Positions 17,980 through 28,426 of a stretch of DNA of 64,000 nucleotides are shown piece after piece. Each line of letters starts with the position of its first letter. Position 1 is the stretch's first letter. The position numbers and the translations under genes are program-made. The stretch comes from Sediminimonas sp. (lineage in GTDB: Bacteria; Pseudomonadota; Alphaproteobacteria; Rhodobacterales; Rhodobacteraceae), in contig NZ_JAGXFK010000039.1 of the NCBI RefSeq assembly GCF_024637375.1, positions 17,924-81,923 on the forward strand. The letters run 5' to 3'. The notes beneath the pieces were generated by a model. The model worked only from the letters and a program-made list of their open reading frames with translations, did no database searches and was not told the DNA's origin.

Positions 17980-18082
17980 GGCGGCACGGGGCGGCCGTCC
18001 GCCGCGCTCTGCACGACTGTCCGAGACGCCGGACGGAGCATGGGTAATCGGGCGGCCCTGCACAGAAGGTCAAGCTCAGCAC

Positions 18083-18253
18083 ATGACGATGTTGGTGGTA
18101 ACCCACGAAATCCAGTTCGCGCGTGAAGTGGCGAGCAACGTCTTCTTTCTCGACAACGGACTCATCGCCGAACAGGGCACGGCCGAGGAGGTGCTGACAA
18201 GGCCGCAGAACGCGCGAACCAAGGACTTTGTTCGTCGCGTCACCGACGGCCAG
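18083..18253 (+). pseudogene. amino-acid ABC transporter ATPase, C-terminal remnant
   Basis: Encodes only the last about 57 residues of a GlnQ-type ATPase: the H-loop segment LVVTHEIQFAREVA, then FFLDNGLIAEQG and FVRRV. Walker A, signature and Walker B are absent upstream. The frame continues without a stop into an IS256 transposase fragment, making a chimeric open frame that ends at 18724. It is not expected to be functional. Confidence 0.78.
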
Positions 18254-18560
18254 AAGGTCTTGCTATCCATACGAAACATGGGCGGTGAGAGCACGGCCGC
18301 GTGGTCCAGCTTTCTCGGCGATCTCAATGCCCGCGGTCTGGGCCGCCCCGAGTTCGTGATCGTGGACGGGGCCCCCGGGCTTGAGGCGGCCCTTGCCCAG
18401 CTCTGGGGCGAGGACCTGCCGATCCAGCGTTGCACGGTTCATAAGCATCGCAACCTGCTGGCGCACGCCCCGAAGCATCTTCACGAGGAGATCGGCGCCG
18501 ACTATCGCGACATGATCTACGCCGAGACGGCACGGGAGGTGATGAAGCGGCGCCAAGGCC
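18254..18560 (+). pseudogene. IS256-family transposase internal fragment
   Basis: In frame with the ABC remnant, this codes for the central part of a mutator-type transposase: KVLLSIRNMGGEST, FVIVDGAPGLEAAL (one catalytic Asp) and PIQRCTVHKHRNLL, ending near MIYAETA. The N-terminal and C-terminal parts of the protein and the terminal inverted repeats are not present here. Confidence 0.8.
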
Positions 18561-18770
18561 CCACGGTTCACCTGCAACGTGGCGCGGGCGGCATCCAGTT
18601 CCGGGCGTCGCGCCAGGTGATCCTGCTTGTGCAGTGCTCGTGCCGCGTCATAAGCGGGGCACCACCATCCAGAATGCGGGCGCTGTGCAGATCACGACAG
18701 AAATGGGCGGCGCCCGCCACTTGAAGATACAGTTGCTAGGCAGGAGGGGGCAACCAGCGCGCGGTGGGAA
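18561..18770. other. degenerate sequence between IS256 remnant and ndvB
   Basis: About 210 bp that remain open in the frame of the chimeric remnant to 18724 but match no family I recognise. No terminator with a T-run is seen downstream of the convergent ndvB gene. Confidence 0.35.
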
Positions 18771-21700
18771 TCAGCGCCGCAGGCGCGCGGTGGCGCGGCG
18801 TTCCATCCCGCCTGTCGGGATGGCAATACAATCGCCGTCCAGCGGTTGACCATCCACCACAAGCTCAACGCGGCCGGAGCCGATCCGGTCGGGGTCTTCG
18901 ATGGTAATGATCAATATCCCGTCCGGGCCCTTTACCCTGACCTCTGCACCGCCCCAGTTCCTGGGGAGCCGCGGGGCGATCCTGACAGCACCGCGCTGAA
19001 GGCTGAGGCCGACAATGCCCTCGACGGCGAGTTGCCACGCCCACCCCGCGGCTCCCGTGTACCACGTCCAGCCGGCCTGACCACACCCGGGCTCGGCGCC
19101 GCGCACGTCGGCCGGCACAACATAGGGTTCCCCCCGGTAGAGTTCGGCCTTGATGGGGTCGTCGGTGCGGCGGATGGGGTTGATGAAATCGAAAATGCGA
19201 TGGGCCTCATCGCCATTGGCCAGCCGCGAATGGGCCAGACCCAGCCAGGCCGCCGCATGCGTATACTGGCCGCCATTTTCCCGCACTCCCGGCGGATAGG
19301 CGCGGATGTAACCCGGATCGCGCGGTGTCCGGTCGAAGGGCGGCGTCAACAGACGCACCAGCCGCGCATCATCATCGACGAGGCGCCCGGTCGCGGCAGC
19401 GACGGCCATGGCGGTTCGATCCGAAGAGGGGCCGCCGGCGAGTGCTGCCCAGGACTGGGATATGCTGTCGATCTGGCATTCGTCGGACGTCTTCGAGCCC
19501 CATGGCAGGCCGTCATCGGCAAACGCCCGGGCGTACCATTCGCCATCCCAACCCGCTGCGTCGGCAGTCCGGCGCAGATCATCGGCGCGTGCCTTCCAGA
19601 TGTCATGGAGGTCGTTGCGTCCGGTTTCCGAGGCAAGGCCAGCGAAGGTGTCGGCGCAGACAGCCGCGAACCATCCGAGCCACACGCTTTCGCCACGCCC
19701 TTCGCTGCCTACCCTGTCCATGCCATCGTTCCAGTCCCCGGTGCCGATCAGTGGCAGTCCATGAGCGCCCTTCGTGACGCCACGATCCATTGCCCGCCGG
19801 CAATGCTCGAAGAGCGAGGCGCGCTCCGCACCCACCTCGAACAGGGCGTAGCGGTCTTCCTCGTCAATCCCCAGCGGCGGGGCGGACAGAAACGGGATTT
19901 CTGCGGCGAGGATGGAGGTGTCCCCGGTGGCCGTCACATATCGGCCGGTTGCATAGACCAGCCACAGCAGATCGTCCGAGCAGTGCGTTCGCACACCTCG
20001 GCCCAGAGGGGGATGCCACCAATGCAGCACATCGCCCTCCTCGAACTGCCGCGATGCACAATCCAGAATATGCGCCCGCACGCGTTGCGGCTCGGAAAAC
20101 AGCAGCGCCATCATGTCCTGAAGTTGGTCACGGAAACCGAAGGCGCCCCCGGCCTGCTGGAACCCGGCGCGCGCGAAGATGCGCGATGCAAAGGTCTGGT
20201 TGAGGAGCCAGCGATTGACCATGAGGTCGAAAGCCGGGTCGGGGGTGGTAACCCTGACGGCGCCGAGCCGGCGCTGCCAGGCGGCATCGTTTTCGACAAG
20301 TGCCTGTTTGGCCGTCTCGACGTCATTCCAATGCACCGCGAGGCGCGCCGCTTCGGCGGGATCGCTTCCGTCTCCAAGCACGAAGACGACCTCCTCTGTC
20401 GCACCGGCGGCCAGGTCGATATGGACTTGGAATGCTGCGCAGGGGTCGGCGACATCGCTGAGCGCTCCGTCGAGTCCCCAGGCCGTGAGGCCGGTCGGTC
20501 GGGCTGGATCACCCTGCCGACCGAGGAACGCCCCGCGGTCACAGGTCAGGCTGTGCGGTGGCCGGCTGGCGGCAAGAAACGCCGTGCGGTCGCCGAACTC
20601 GGGATTCCAGCCATTGCGTGCGATCAGCGCCCGACTTTCGAAATCGAAACCGCAAACCACATGTGGCCGCGCGGTACTGGGCATCGACCCAAGCATCCAT
20701 TCGGCATAGTAGGTGACCGTGAACCGGCGGCCGCGATTGTCGGGATTGGTTAGGGTCAGCAGCGCCAGCTTCACAGGAGCATCGGGCGGGACGAAGACAG
20801 TGAGGCGCTGTTCGAGACCTTCGTCGTGGCACTGCCAGGTCGTCGCGCCCGCGCGGTGGCGGACCTGGCAGGTCGCAGCGCCGCCGGCAGGCAGCGGGGT
20901 CGGTGTCCAGATATGCGCTGTTTCCTCATCGCGCAGATAGAGCGCCTCGGACTGCGGTTCGACAACCGGGTCGTTCGACCATGGTGTAAGGCGATGCTCG
21001 CCGCTGTTGATGGACCAGCTAAAGCCCAGTCCCGCTTCCGAGACGATGGTGCCGAAGCTCTCATTGCCCAGCACGTTGCACCACGGCGCTGGCGTCACCT
21101 GCCCACCCTCCAGGTGGATTGCATAGTCGCCCTCTGTCGGGGTGAACCCACCGAGAGAATTGTCGAAGGCGAGGTTTTCGGGGCGCATGAGGGGCGGCGC
21201 AGGTACAGGATCAGACGGTGGCGGGCCGACCGGCTGGAAACGTGGCGGCGCGGTGCGTCCCGATCGCGGCTGTGTCACCGCCTGGGTCAGTGATATGGCC
21301 GCTCCGTCGAGAGATACCCGGGCCGTGGCCTCGAGCGTCCGGCGCTCGGCTGCACCGAACCGGTCCGCCGGCAGAAGATGTATGCCCCCCGGCCCGCCCA
21401 GACCCTCGGGGACGTTCGCGTCGCGAAGAGCGGCAAACAGCCGGTCGCGGATTGGGTCCTGATAGCCTGAAGCGCCTTCGCAAAGGATCACCAGATCCGC
21501 ACGAAGGCCATGCCTCAGCCACCACTGATGCGCCCGGATGATGATCGGCAGCAGCTGCGCATGCGCGTCGTCGACAACCCGCACAAGGATGATTGGCAGA
21601 TCGCCGGACAGCCCCATGCTCCAGAGCAGCGGCTGGGCCGGAAGATCAGTCTCCGACGCCGCCGCCAATGCGAGCGGGGGCGGTCGTGGGAAGACGAGAT

Positions 21701-24700
21701 CGTGGCACAGGGCCTGTGCCTCGGCCAGCGCGGGGGGATCGAGCCCGAGGCGTCGCGCTTCGAGCGCGGCAGATCGCAGCGCGTCTTCCATGACCCAGTC
21801 GAGTGCCGGCGGGGATGCGTAGCGTTCGGCGATCTCGAGCGCCGTCTCGCGTGAGCCGGCCGCAATCGTCACGAAATCAACCCGCGCGCGTGCCCCGGGC
21901 GCCAGGACAACGCGCGCCCGCAGGGCCATGACCGGATCGAGTGTCCATCCGGCGGCGCCATCCAGCGGGTCGATCGCGCCCGGTGGCCGTTCGGGGTCGC
22001 CGTGCCTGGCGAGAAACCTTCTGCGGTCTGTCTCGAAACCTGCTGGTGTCACCGCGGAATCGCTCGGCAGAAGGCTATGAATGAGGACCGGCGGCTGATC
22101 GGTGGGTCGTCTTGGGCGTCGCTTGAATATCAGCGAGTTCTGGCCATGGAGGCGCTCGCTGTGGACGAAGAGCTTGCTGAAGGCAGGGTGCCGCTCATGG
22201 GCGTGCGCAGGCGCAAGCACGACCTCCGCATAGCTCGTCACATCGATCTCGCGTGTCCTGTCGCTTTCGTTGGAGAGCGTAACGCGACGGATTTCCACGT
22301 CATCGCCCGGCGCAATCGCGATCTCGAGGTTCGTCGACAAACCTTCTGCGTGCTCGTGGAACTCAATCTTATGGGCATGGAACGTCGTCTCCGACGTCCC
22401 GCCCGCTCCGCGACCGCCGAGCGAGCGGACCGTCCCTCTGTCGCGCTCGCTGACATAGATGCGCGAGTCTCCGCCACGGCTGACATCGTCGCCCGTCCAT
22501 CGTGTGAGCGATTGGCCGTGCCACCAGAGCGCTCCGCCTCCGGCATCGGTCATCCAGGATGCGAGGCTTCCGTTGCCGATGGCATGGAGCTGAGGGCCCG
22601 CCTGGTTGCGTGCCGTCCAACCATGCAGCGCCGGTGTCGGCGTGCGGGCGAGGTCGGGGGCGGTCGTTTCGGCTTCGGTCGCCTGCTCGGGCGTAAACTC
22701 CCACGGAACACGCTCCTGCAGCAGCAGCTCGGTGGTGCGCATGCGCGGCTCGCGGCCGAAACGCCTGATCAGTATGTTATCGTTCAGTGCGTTGCCAATG
22801 GCAGCGGAAATCATACCTTGGTGGTGGGCAAAATAGGCGCGGACAGGCATGAAACCGCCTTTCTTTGGCCGCCGGTCCGGTGTGAAATCGGCAGCCTCAA
22901 AGAATCCGTATCGGTCACGCAGGCCGAGCTTGTCCAGCCGACGAAGGTTGGACGTGGCAAGCCTCGGCGCGACGGCCAGCGCCAGCGCGCTCGCATAGGG
23001 CGCAACCACATAGTCCTCTGCCAGTCCGCGCTTGAGACCAAGGCCCGGCACCCCGAATGCCCGATACTGGTAGCGATGCGAGGCATCACGGGCAGCATAG
23101 CCGGATTCCGAGACACCCCAAGGCAGGCCGAGCTTGTCGCCATAGCGCTGTTGCGCGGCAACAGCGGCACGTTCGCTCTGACCCAGAAGCCGCCCCTCGT
23201 CGCTTGGCAACAGCAGGGTTGGCATGAGATACTCGAACATCGACCCATTCCACGACAGCGTCAACAATGCGCCGGCCGCCCTGGTGATCGGGCGGCCCAG
23301 ATGATACCAGTGTTCCACGGGCACGTCGCGCTTGGCGATCGCGAAATAGCTGGCCAGCCGGGCTTCACTTGCCAACAGGTCGTAGTGATGCTGCTCCAGC
23401 CGGTTGGAGTCGAGATTGTAGCCGATGAAGAAGTTTTTTGTTTCCGCGTCATAGAGCGGCCGGAAATCCATGCCGAAGGCACGAGCCTCCGCGCGGGCCG
23501 CGCATTGCTGGAGGCTGTCGGAGAGATCGCGGCAAGCGGCATTTCCCCGGTCGAGTGCCGCAATCACCTCCGCAACCCAGCGTCGGCTCTCGGGATCGGT
23601 TGGTGCAAGCTCGGAAAACGCGTCGCGCGCCCGGCCGATCCTGTCGGTCATTTGGTCAATCGGAGTATCTGGTGGCGGCAGCGCCTTCAGCAGCTCCGCC
23701 AGCCCGTCAAGCCCGGCCGGCGGCGTATCGGTCAGCGCCCTCCATGGTTCCAGTGCGTCGAGATCCCGCCGCATGCTCAGCAGGTGGTGATCGGAGCGTT
23801 CCAGCCACAGATGAATCTCATGTTGATCGGCTTTGACGTTCGACTCCAGGGCCTTGGCGACGAGCTCCTGAATCTGTGGCCAGTCTTCCGAGCCGATCTC
23901 ATCCAGCGCTGACCGCCAATTGCTCGGCATGCTTCGGATTGCCGGAAGCTTGCCGACAATGCTGTCGAGCCAACTGCAGATCGCCCGTCGATCGGCCTCG
24001 GGCAGTGCGGACAGAGCCTCACGCAGCAGGTGAAGTGCATCGTCAAATCCGTCCCAAAGCGTCGGCGACAGCATCGGACTCTTTGCGGCCTCCCTGCAGC
24101 CTTCGCGCAGCGTCAGCAGGCTGACTGCCAGATTGCCGCTGTCCACCGTCGAGACATAACGCGGCATAAGCGACTTGAGTGTCTTCGTGTCGAACCAGTT
24201 GAGTGTGTGGCCGGCATGGCTCTCCAGCCGATCGAGTGTGCCCAAGGCGGCGGTCATCCGCGCGGCAAGATCACGAAGACCTATGTGACCCAGATCCCAC
24301 GCCGTCAGCGCCGACAGGAAGAGCATCCCGACATCGGTCGGGGAGGAGCGGTGTGCGATCTCCTCGTGTGGGTCCGCCTGATAGTTGTCGGGCGGTAGCC
24401 AGTTGTCGTCTGGACCGCTAAACGTCTCGAAGTAGAGCCAGGTGCGGCGCGCGATCAGGCGCAGGTAGAGCCGGTCATCGGAGCTCAGGTTCTCCGGCAC
24501 CCTGTGCCGCTTCCTGCTGATAAGCCGCGCGATCTCGGGCGAGGCGAACCACAGCAGGAGCAGCGGCGCAGCACCGGGCAGGGCGGCGAGATTGAGTTCG
24601 GCAAGCAGGAGGGCGATCGTGGTCGCGATCAGAGGGGCTGCGGCCATCTCTCGCCAGATCCCGAGCCGGGTTTGCGAAACCTCCGCCGCGGAATGGGCGG

Positions 24701-27197
24701 CTGACGTCCACTCCAGCAGCCGGCGTCGCGAGACGTAGACGCGTTGGAGCGTTCGCGCGATCGCCTCAATCGCCGTCGCAGCCTCATAGGCCAGGAAGAC
24801 GATCAGCAGCAGCCAGCGTCCGGCGTGATCCGCCAACTGGCGCAGAGTGCTTTGCGTGGCGCCCCGCCTGCGCCCGCGCGCCAGGTTGGTACTGAGGTCG
24901 GTGAAGAGGTGTGCGCCCGGCGCGGCAACCGTCAGCACCGTCCAGATCAGGGCCTGTCCCGGCAGCGCCAGCCATCCCGCAACCGCGAAGGCGACAAGTG
25001 CCGGGGGGATGAGACTGCGGCGCAGATTGTCGAATATCTTCCAGCGGTCGAGCGCCGAAAGCCGGTTGGGCACCTGCGTGCCGCCGCGGCCTGGTGCGGT
25101 TCTGCCCAGCCAGGGAGTCAGTTGCCAGTCACCCCGGATCCAGCGAAAGGCGCGGCGGCTATAGGCGAGATAGTTGGCGGGGAAGTCCTCGTAGAAGACG
25201 ATGTCGCTGGCAAGTGCGGCACGGCCGTGAAGCCCCTCGAACAGATCGTGGCTGACGATCGCGTTCTCCGGTACGCAGCCATGCAGGCATCTGTGGAACG
25301 CGGCGACGTCGAAGACGCCCTTGCCGGTGAATATCCCCTCACCGAACAGGTCCTGATAGACGTCCGAAACCGCCCGGCTGTAGATGTCGATCGCGGTATC
25401 GCCGGTATAGAGGCGGGTGAACAGCGACCGGTTGCCGGCATCGGGAGAAATCTCGACCCGGGGCTGGATGAAGGTGTAGCCGCGGCGCGGTCTTCCTGTC
25501 GCCGGGTCGAACTCTACGCGGTTCAGCGGATGGGCCAGCGCACCCAGGAGCCGGTTGATGCCGTCCGGCGGCGCCTTGGTGTCGGCGTCGAGGGTAACGA
25601 CGAAACGCGCCCGGCGCAGCGTGTCGACATCGCCTTCACGCAAGACAAAGGCATCAGGCAGGTGGCCCAGAATGAGGCCGGTAAGTTCCTCGAGCTTGCC
25701 GCGCTTGCGTTCCCAGCCCATCCAGCAGCCTTCGGCGGCATTCCAGCGGCGCCCCCGGTGCAGAAGCACGAACGGCGCATGGTCGGCATAACGTGCGTTG
25801 AGGCGACGCACGCCAGCGACCAGAGCCGCCTCGATCACCGCATCTTCCGGCATATGCTCCGCATCGGCGTCCGCGAGGTCGCTCAATAGCGCCACGCGGA
25901 TCAGCGGATCGGGATTCGACAGCCAATGTGTTTCTAGCCGTTCGATGAGCGGGGCGACTTCGGCCTCTTTGCGCAGGATCACCGGCATCGCCAGCGCCGC
26001 GTCGCAGCCGGCACCCAGGCCGCGCTCAACGTCGAGCTTCGGCAGCACCCGGGGCGGGACGAACCGGGTGACGATCCAGTGCGTGAAAGTAGTGCTGATG
26101 ATCATGGCGGGCGTGAGAGACAGCACAAGCCCGATTACCCACGCCACCGCACCGGCGTCGAACATGGCGAGCAGAAGTGCAGGCACGACCATCGCCGCAA
26201 TGGCGAAGCCTGCCAGAACTCCGGCATAGCTCCTGCCGGGATGAGCCATGATCCAGCGGCGCAGTGTGGTCCCCCATTTGGCGCGAAAGCCGACCTTCCG
26301 CTCAAGTTCCGGTCGGCCCTCCGCGACCAGCCAGCATCCGACATGCCCGAGGCGAGGCGCGCCGGCATGGGCGCGCGTCAGCGTCAGCACGGCCTCTGCG
26401 ACGTCCCACTCGGACACCTGTGCGCCGTCCGCGATCTCCTCGACGGCCTTGCGGTATCGGTCCCGCGTGTCGAAATCCATGGTCGAATAGACGCCGGCAG
26501 GATCATCCCGCAGGATCGCTTCGATATGGCTGACCTGATCGAAGAACGACTTCCAGGAGGTGTTCGACACCGCCACGAGGGCCGAAATCGCGCGCGAGAC
26601 GCCTTCAGTCGGGTCGAGCGCCTCGCGACGCGTCATTCGCGGCGTCGGTTCGAATGGTGGGGCAAGTTCCGGCAAAAGCTCGGAAAACGAATGAACGAGC
26701 GTCTCCAGGCAGGCGAGGCGCAGCATCGTCGGAAACGCCCAGAGCTCGGCGGTCGTTAGCGGCCCGTCCTGCTGATAGGCCCTGACGAACTCCACCGTGC
26801 CCGCAAGGCTGACCTGCATATGCGCGACATCGAGCATGCCTTGCGCCAGCCCCATGATGCGCGGAATTCCGTGATACTCGGGCGCGGCAAGCCGGGGCAA
26901 CCGGCGGTAGAAGCCGGGCGGGAGATCCTCGCGAACCTGCCGAATGGCGCGCCGCACCTGAAACTCGTTGTCGAGCAGCCACTCCGAGGCCTTGGTGGCA
27001 TGCGGCGAGGCCTCGAGGCAATGGCGGCGCGCGCGATCCAGCCAGGGAAGGATGACAGAGAGTTTCTGCCAGACCAGAGTCGGCTCGGGCCGGCCCCTCT
27101 CGATATCATGCCGCGCTCGGATCGCTACGGCGGCAAGCCCAAAATCGCTGTCCGACGCGACGCGGCGTTTTTCCAGGGGCGCCGCCGCCGGTGTCAC
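18771..27197 (-). CDS. ndvB: cyclic beta-1,2-glucan synthase (NdvB-like, GT84-GH94)
   Basis: A 2808-residue inner-membrane enzyme that would initiate, elongate and cyclise beta-1,2-glucan from UDP-glucose for export to the periplasm, where cyclic glucans act in osmoadaptation and host interaction. Domains: an N-terminal region; transmembrane helices near 330-375; a GT84 domain with the DAD motif (Asp537-Asp539) and RAFRWIRGDWQ; further helices near 740-900; a glycoamylase-like domain about 1260-1475 (LASYFAIAKRDVPVEHW); and two GH94-associated domains before the C-terminal GH94 phosphorylase-like domain with GTGDWNDGMD near residue 2490, which sets chain length. Length is normal for NdvB. It starts at a GTG overlapping the universal stress protein stop (GTGA). 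Confidence 0.93.
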   Translation of the reverse strand: MTPAAAPLEKRRVASDSDFGLAAVAIRARHDIERGRPEPTLVWQKLSVILPWLDRARRHCLEASPHATKASEWLLDNEFQVRRAIRQVREDLPPGFYRRLPRLAAPEYHGIPRIMGLAQGMLDVAHMQVSLAGTVEFVRAYQQDGPLTTAELWAFPTMLRLACLETLVHSFSELLPELAPPFEPTPRMTRREALDPTEGVSRAISALVAVSNTSWKSFFDQVSHIEAILRDDPAGVYSTMDFDTRDRYRKAVEEIADGAQVSEWDVAEAVLTLTRAHAGAPRLGHVGCWLVAEGRPELERKVGFRAKWGTTLRRWIMAHPGRSYAGVLAGFAIAAMVVPALLLAMFDAGAVAWVIGLVLSLTPAMIISTTFTHWIVTRFVPPRVLPKLDVERGLGAGCDAALAMPVILRKEAEVAPLIERLETHWLSNPDPLIRVALLSDLADADAEHMPEDAVIEAALVAGVRRLNARYADHAPFVLLHRGRRWNAAEGCWMGWERKRGKLEELTGLILGHLPDAFVLREGDVDTLRRARFVVTLDADTKAPPDGINRLLGALAHPLNRVEFDPATGRPRRGYTFIQPRVEISPDAGNRSLFTRLYTGDTAIDIYSRAVSDVYQDLFGEGIFTGKGVFDVAAFHRCLHGCVPENAIVSHDLFEGLHGRAALASDIVFYEDFPANYLAYSRRAFRWIRGDWQLTPWLGRTAPGRGGTQVPNRLSALDRWKIFDNLRRSLIPPALVAFAVAGWLALPGQALIWTVLTVAAPGAHLFTDLSTNLARGRRRGATQSTLRQLADHAGRWLLLIVFLAYEAATAIEAIARTLQRVYVSRRRLLEWTSAAHSAAEVSQTRLGIWREMAAAPLIATTIALLLAELNLAALPGAAPLLLLWFASPEIARLISRKRHRVPENLSSDDRLYLRLIARRTWLYFETFSGPDDNWLPPDNYQADPHEEIAHRSSPTDVGMLFLSALTAWDLGHIGLRDLAARMTAALGTLDRLESHAGHTLNWFDTKTLKSLMPRYVSTVDSGNLAVSLLTLREGCREAAKSPMLSPTLWDGFDDALHLLREALSALPEADRRAICSWLDSIVGKLPAIRSMPSNWRSALDEIGSEDWPQIQELVAKALESNVKADQHEIHLWLERSDHHLLSMRRDLDALEPWRALTDTPPAGLDGLAELLKALPPPDTPIDQMTDRIGRARDAFSELAPTDPESRRWVAEVIAALDRGNAACRDLSDSLQQCAARAEARAFGMDFRPLYDAETKNFFIGYNLDSNRLEQHHYDLLASEARLASYFAIAKRDVPVEHWYHLGRPITRAAGALLTLSWNGSMFEYLMPTLLLPSDEGRLLGQSERAAVAAQQRYGDKLGLPWGVSESGYAARDASHRYQYRAFGVPGLGLKRGLAEDYVVAPYASALALAVAPRLATSNLRRLDKLGLRDRYGFFEAADFTPDRRPKKGGFMPVRAYFAHHQGMISAAIGNALNDNILIRRFGREPRMRTTELLLQERVPWEFTPEQATEAETTAPDLARTPTPALHGWTARNQAGPQLHAIGNGSLASWMTDAGGGALWWHGQSLTRWTGDDVSRGGDSRIYVSERDRGTVRSLGGRGAGGTSETTFHAHKIEFHEHAEGLSTNLEIAIAPGDDVEIRRVTLSNESDRTREIDVTSYAEVVLAPAHAHERHPAFSKLFVHSERLHGQNSLIFKRRPRRPTDQPPVLIHSLLPSDSAVTPAGFETDRRRFLARHGDPERPPGAIDPLDGAAGWTLDPVMALRARVVLAPGARARVDFVTIAAGSRETALEIAERYASPPALDWVMEDALRSAALEARRLGLDPPALAEAQALCHDLVFPRPPPLALAAASETDLPAQPLLWSMGLSGDLPIILVRVVDDAHAQLLPIIIRAHQWWLRHGLRADLVILCEGASGYQDPIRDRLFAALRDANVPEGLGGPGGIHLLPADRFGAAERRTLEATARVSLDGAAISLTQAVTQPRSGRTAPPRFQPVGPPPSDPVPAPPLMRPENLAFDNSLGGFTPTEGDYAIHLEGGQVTPAPWCNVLGNESFGTIVSEAGLGFSWSINSGEHRLTPWSNDPVVEPQSEALYLRDEETAHIWTPTPLPAGGAATCQVRHRAGATTWQCHDEGLEQRLTVFVPPDAPVKLALLTLTNPDNRGRRFTVTYYAEWMLGSMPSTARPHVVCGFDFESRALIARNGWNPEFGDRTAFLAASRPPHSLTCDRGAFLGRQGDPARPTGLTAWGLDGALSDVADPCAAFQVHIDLAAGATEEVVFVLGDGSDPAEAARLAVHWNDVETAKQALVENDAAWQRRLGAVRVTTPDPAFDLMVNRWLLNQTFASRIFARAGFQQAGGAFGFRDQLQDMMALLFSEPQRVRAHILDCASRQFEEGDVLHWWHPPLGRGVRTHCSDDLLWLVYATGRYVTATGDTSILAAEIPFLSAPPLGIDEEDRYALFEVGAERASLFEHCRRAMDRGVTKGAHGLPLIGTGDWNDGMDRVGSEGRGESVWLGWFAAVCADTFAGLASETGRNDLHDIWKARADDLRRTADAAGWDGEWYARAFADDGLPWGSKTSDECQIDSISQSWAALAGGPSSDRTAMAVAAATGRLVDDDARLVRLLTPPFDRTPRDPGYIRAYPPGVRENGGQYTHAAAWLGLAHSRLANGDEAHRIFDFINPIRRTDDPIKAELYRGEPYVVPADVRGAEPGCGQAGWTWYTGAAGWAWQLAVEGIVGLSLQRGAVRIAPRLPRNWGGAEVRVKGPDGILIITIEDPDRIGSGRVELVVDGQPLDGDCIAIPTGGMERRATARLRR

Positions 27198-28189
27198 AAC
27201 AGCGCCCGACTCGGCAGCCTTGCGGTCATGGCCTCGCCTGATTTCCCGTAAACCGCTGTCGGGCTTCCCTCGGGTCTCCGGACGAGCAGGATCGGGATGT
27301 TTATGTGGTTGATCAGATAATCGGCGACGCTGCCCACCGACATGTCCGGATGTCCACTCTGGCCGGTGCAGGAAAGCACCATGAGATCGGCATCCTCTTC
27401 TACCACCGCGCGCGCGAGCGCATGGCGGGGATCGCCGCTTGGCAATACCCGTGTTCTCGTCGCTGGGACTGCGGGCAACCAGAATCGGACTCGTTTCAAA
27501 TAGTGCTCACCGGTACGCTCGTTGTGGCGGCGCAGCCGGTCGCGCAAAGTGATGGTCTCCGCTTCAGGCGGGCCCGCCTCGGTGAGATCGACACCCGGGG
27601 CCGCATGGATGAGCACGATCTCGGCGTCGTGGGCGGCCGCGATCCGCAAGCCAAGCGGCAAGGCCGATTCCGATCGCGACGAGCCGTCGAGCGGTATTAG
27701 CACCCTGCGATACCGTATCGGCGCGTCAGCGACCTGCGACGGCGGGACGATCAGCACCGAACCGTTGACGACCTCGGCTACCCGACGCACGGTGCCGCCC
27801 AACCCGGCGAAGGATCCGTTGTTTTCGCCACTCCGACCCAGCACGGTCAGTTCTACCGCATTGTCACGCGCCCAGGCGCAGATGCGCTCGGCGGCCGGTC
27901 CGTCTACGACCACCGTATCGGTTTGCAGGTGACCAAAGTGCGACGCGCGCTCGCGCAAGTCAGCCTCCACATCGCGGTGGCGCATTGTCCACTCCACCGG
28001 ATCCATCGGCCACTGTTCCGCCGACGCCTCGAAAACGCGCAGGACGGTCATTCGTGACTTGACCGCCACGGCCACCGCAGCGGCGTGCGCCAACACAGCA
28101 TTCGCAAAGGATGACGCATCGACACAGGCCAGGACATGGCGAAGAGCCTGATGATCGGCATGCGGGCAAAGTGGCAGAGCCCCCGTCAT
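27194..28189 (-). CDS. universal stress protein, tandem UspA domains
   Basis: A 331-residue protein of two UspA domains. The first begins RHVLACVDASSFA and includes VLGRSG...GTVRRVAEVVNGSVLIVPP; the second begins YRRVLIPLDGSSRSESA and includes LSCTGQSG...GSVADYLINHINIPILLVR. Both keep versions of the G-x2-G-x9-G(S/T) nucleotide-binding loop. I chose the ATG at 28189, which has GGAG six bases upstream, rather than an in-frame ATG 81 bases earlier. It is co-transcribed with ndvB through a 4-bp overlap, so glucan synthesis is probably tied to a stress response. Confidence 0.88.
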   Translation of the reverse strand: MTGALPLCPHADHQALRHVLACVDASSFANAVLAHAAAVAVAVKSRMTVLRVFEASAEQWPMDPVEWTMRHRDVEADLRERASHFGHLQTDTVVVDGPAAERICAWARDNAVELTVLGRSGENNGSFAGLGGTVRRVAEVVNGSVLIVPPSQVADAPIRYRRVLIPLDGSSRSESALPLGLRIAAAHDAEIVLIHAAPGVDLTEAGPPEAETITLRDRLRRHNERTGEHYLKRVRFWLPAVPATRTRVLPSGDPRHALARAVVEEDADLMVLSCTGQSGHPDMSVGSVADYLINHINIPILLVRRPEGSPTAVYGKSGEAMTARLPSRALL

Positions 28190-28329
28190 GTTATGCTCCA
28201 GGGTTTCACGCTCAGTTATGGTGCCCTCCTGCCAAAATAATGCAGCAATCCAAATGATGCCGCAACCCACGATCGAGTGAATGCCTCGACCTCACCCTCC
28301 GCATGCATTGCTCGGAGGCCGATTGTGTT

Positions 28330-28353
28330 GCGCCGCTCAGTAAAGAGCGGCGC
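28330..28353. terminator. perfect 9-bp hairpin
   Basis: GCGCCGCTC (28330-28338) pairs exactly with GAGCGGCGC (28345-28353) around a 6-base loop. No T-run follows on either strand. It lies between the upstream region of the stress-protein gene and the IS3 transposase, and could be a terminator or a leftover IS end. Confidence 0.45.
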
Positions 28354-28426
28354 TGCCTAGGTGTCACATCCCGGCAGGTAGCAAGGCCTTTTCTTGAACA
28401 ACTCCGAGTTGAGTTTATGCTAGGTC

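Noticed and set aside
18634-18849. Short plus-strand frame overlapping the ndvB 3' end
   Set aside because: Most of it is antisense to ndvB or degenerate IS DNA, with no ribosome-binding site.
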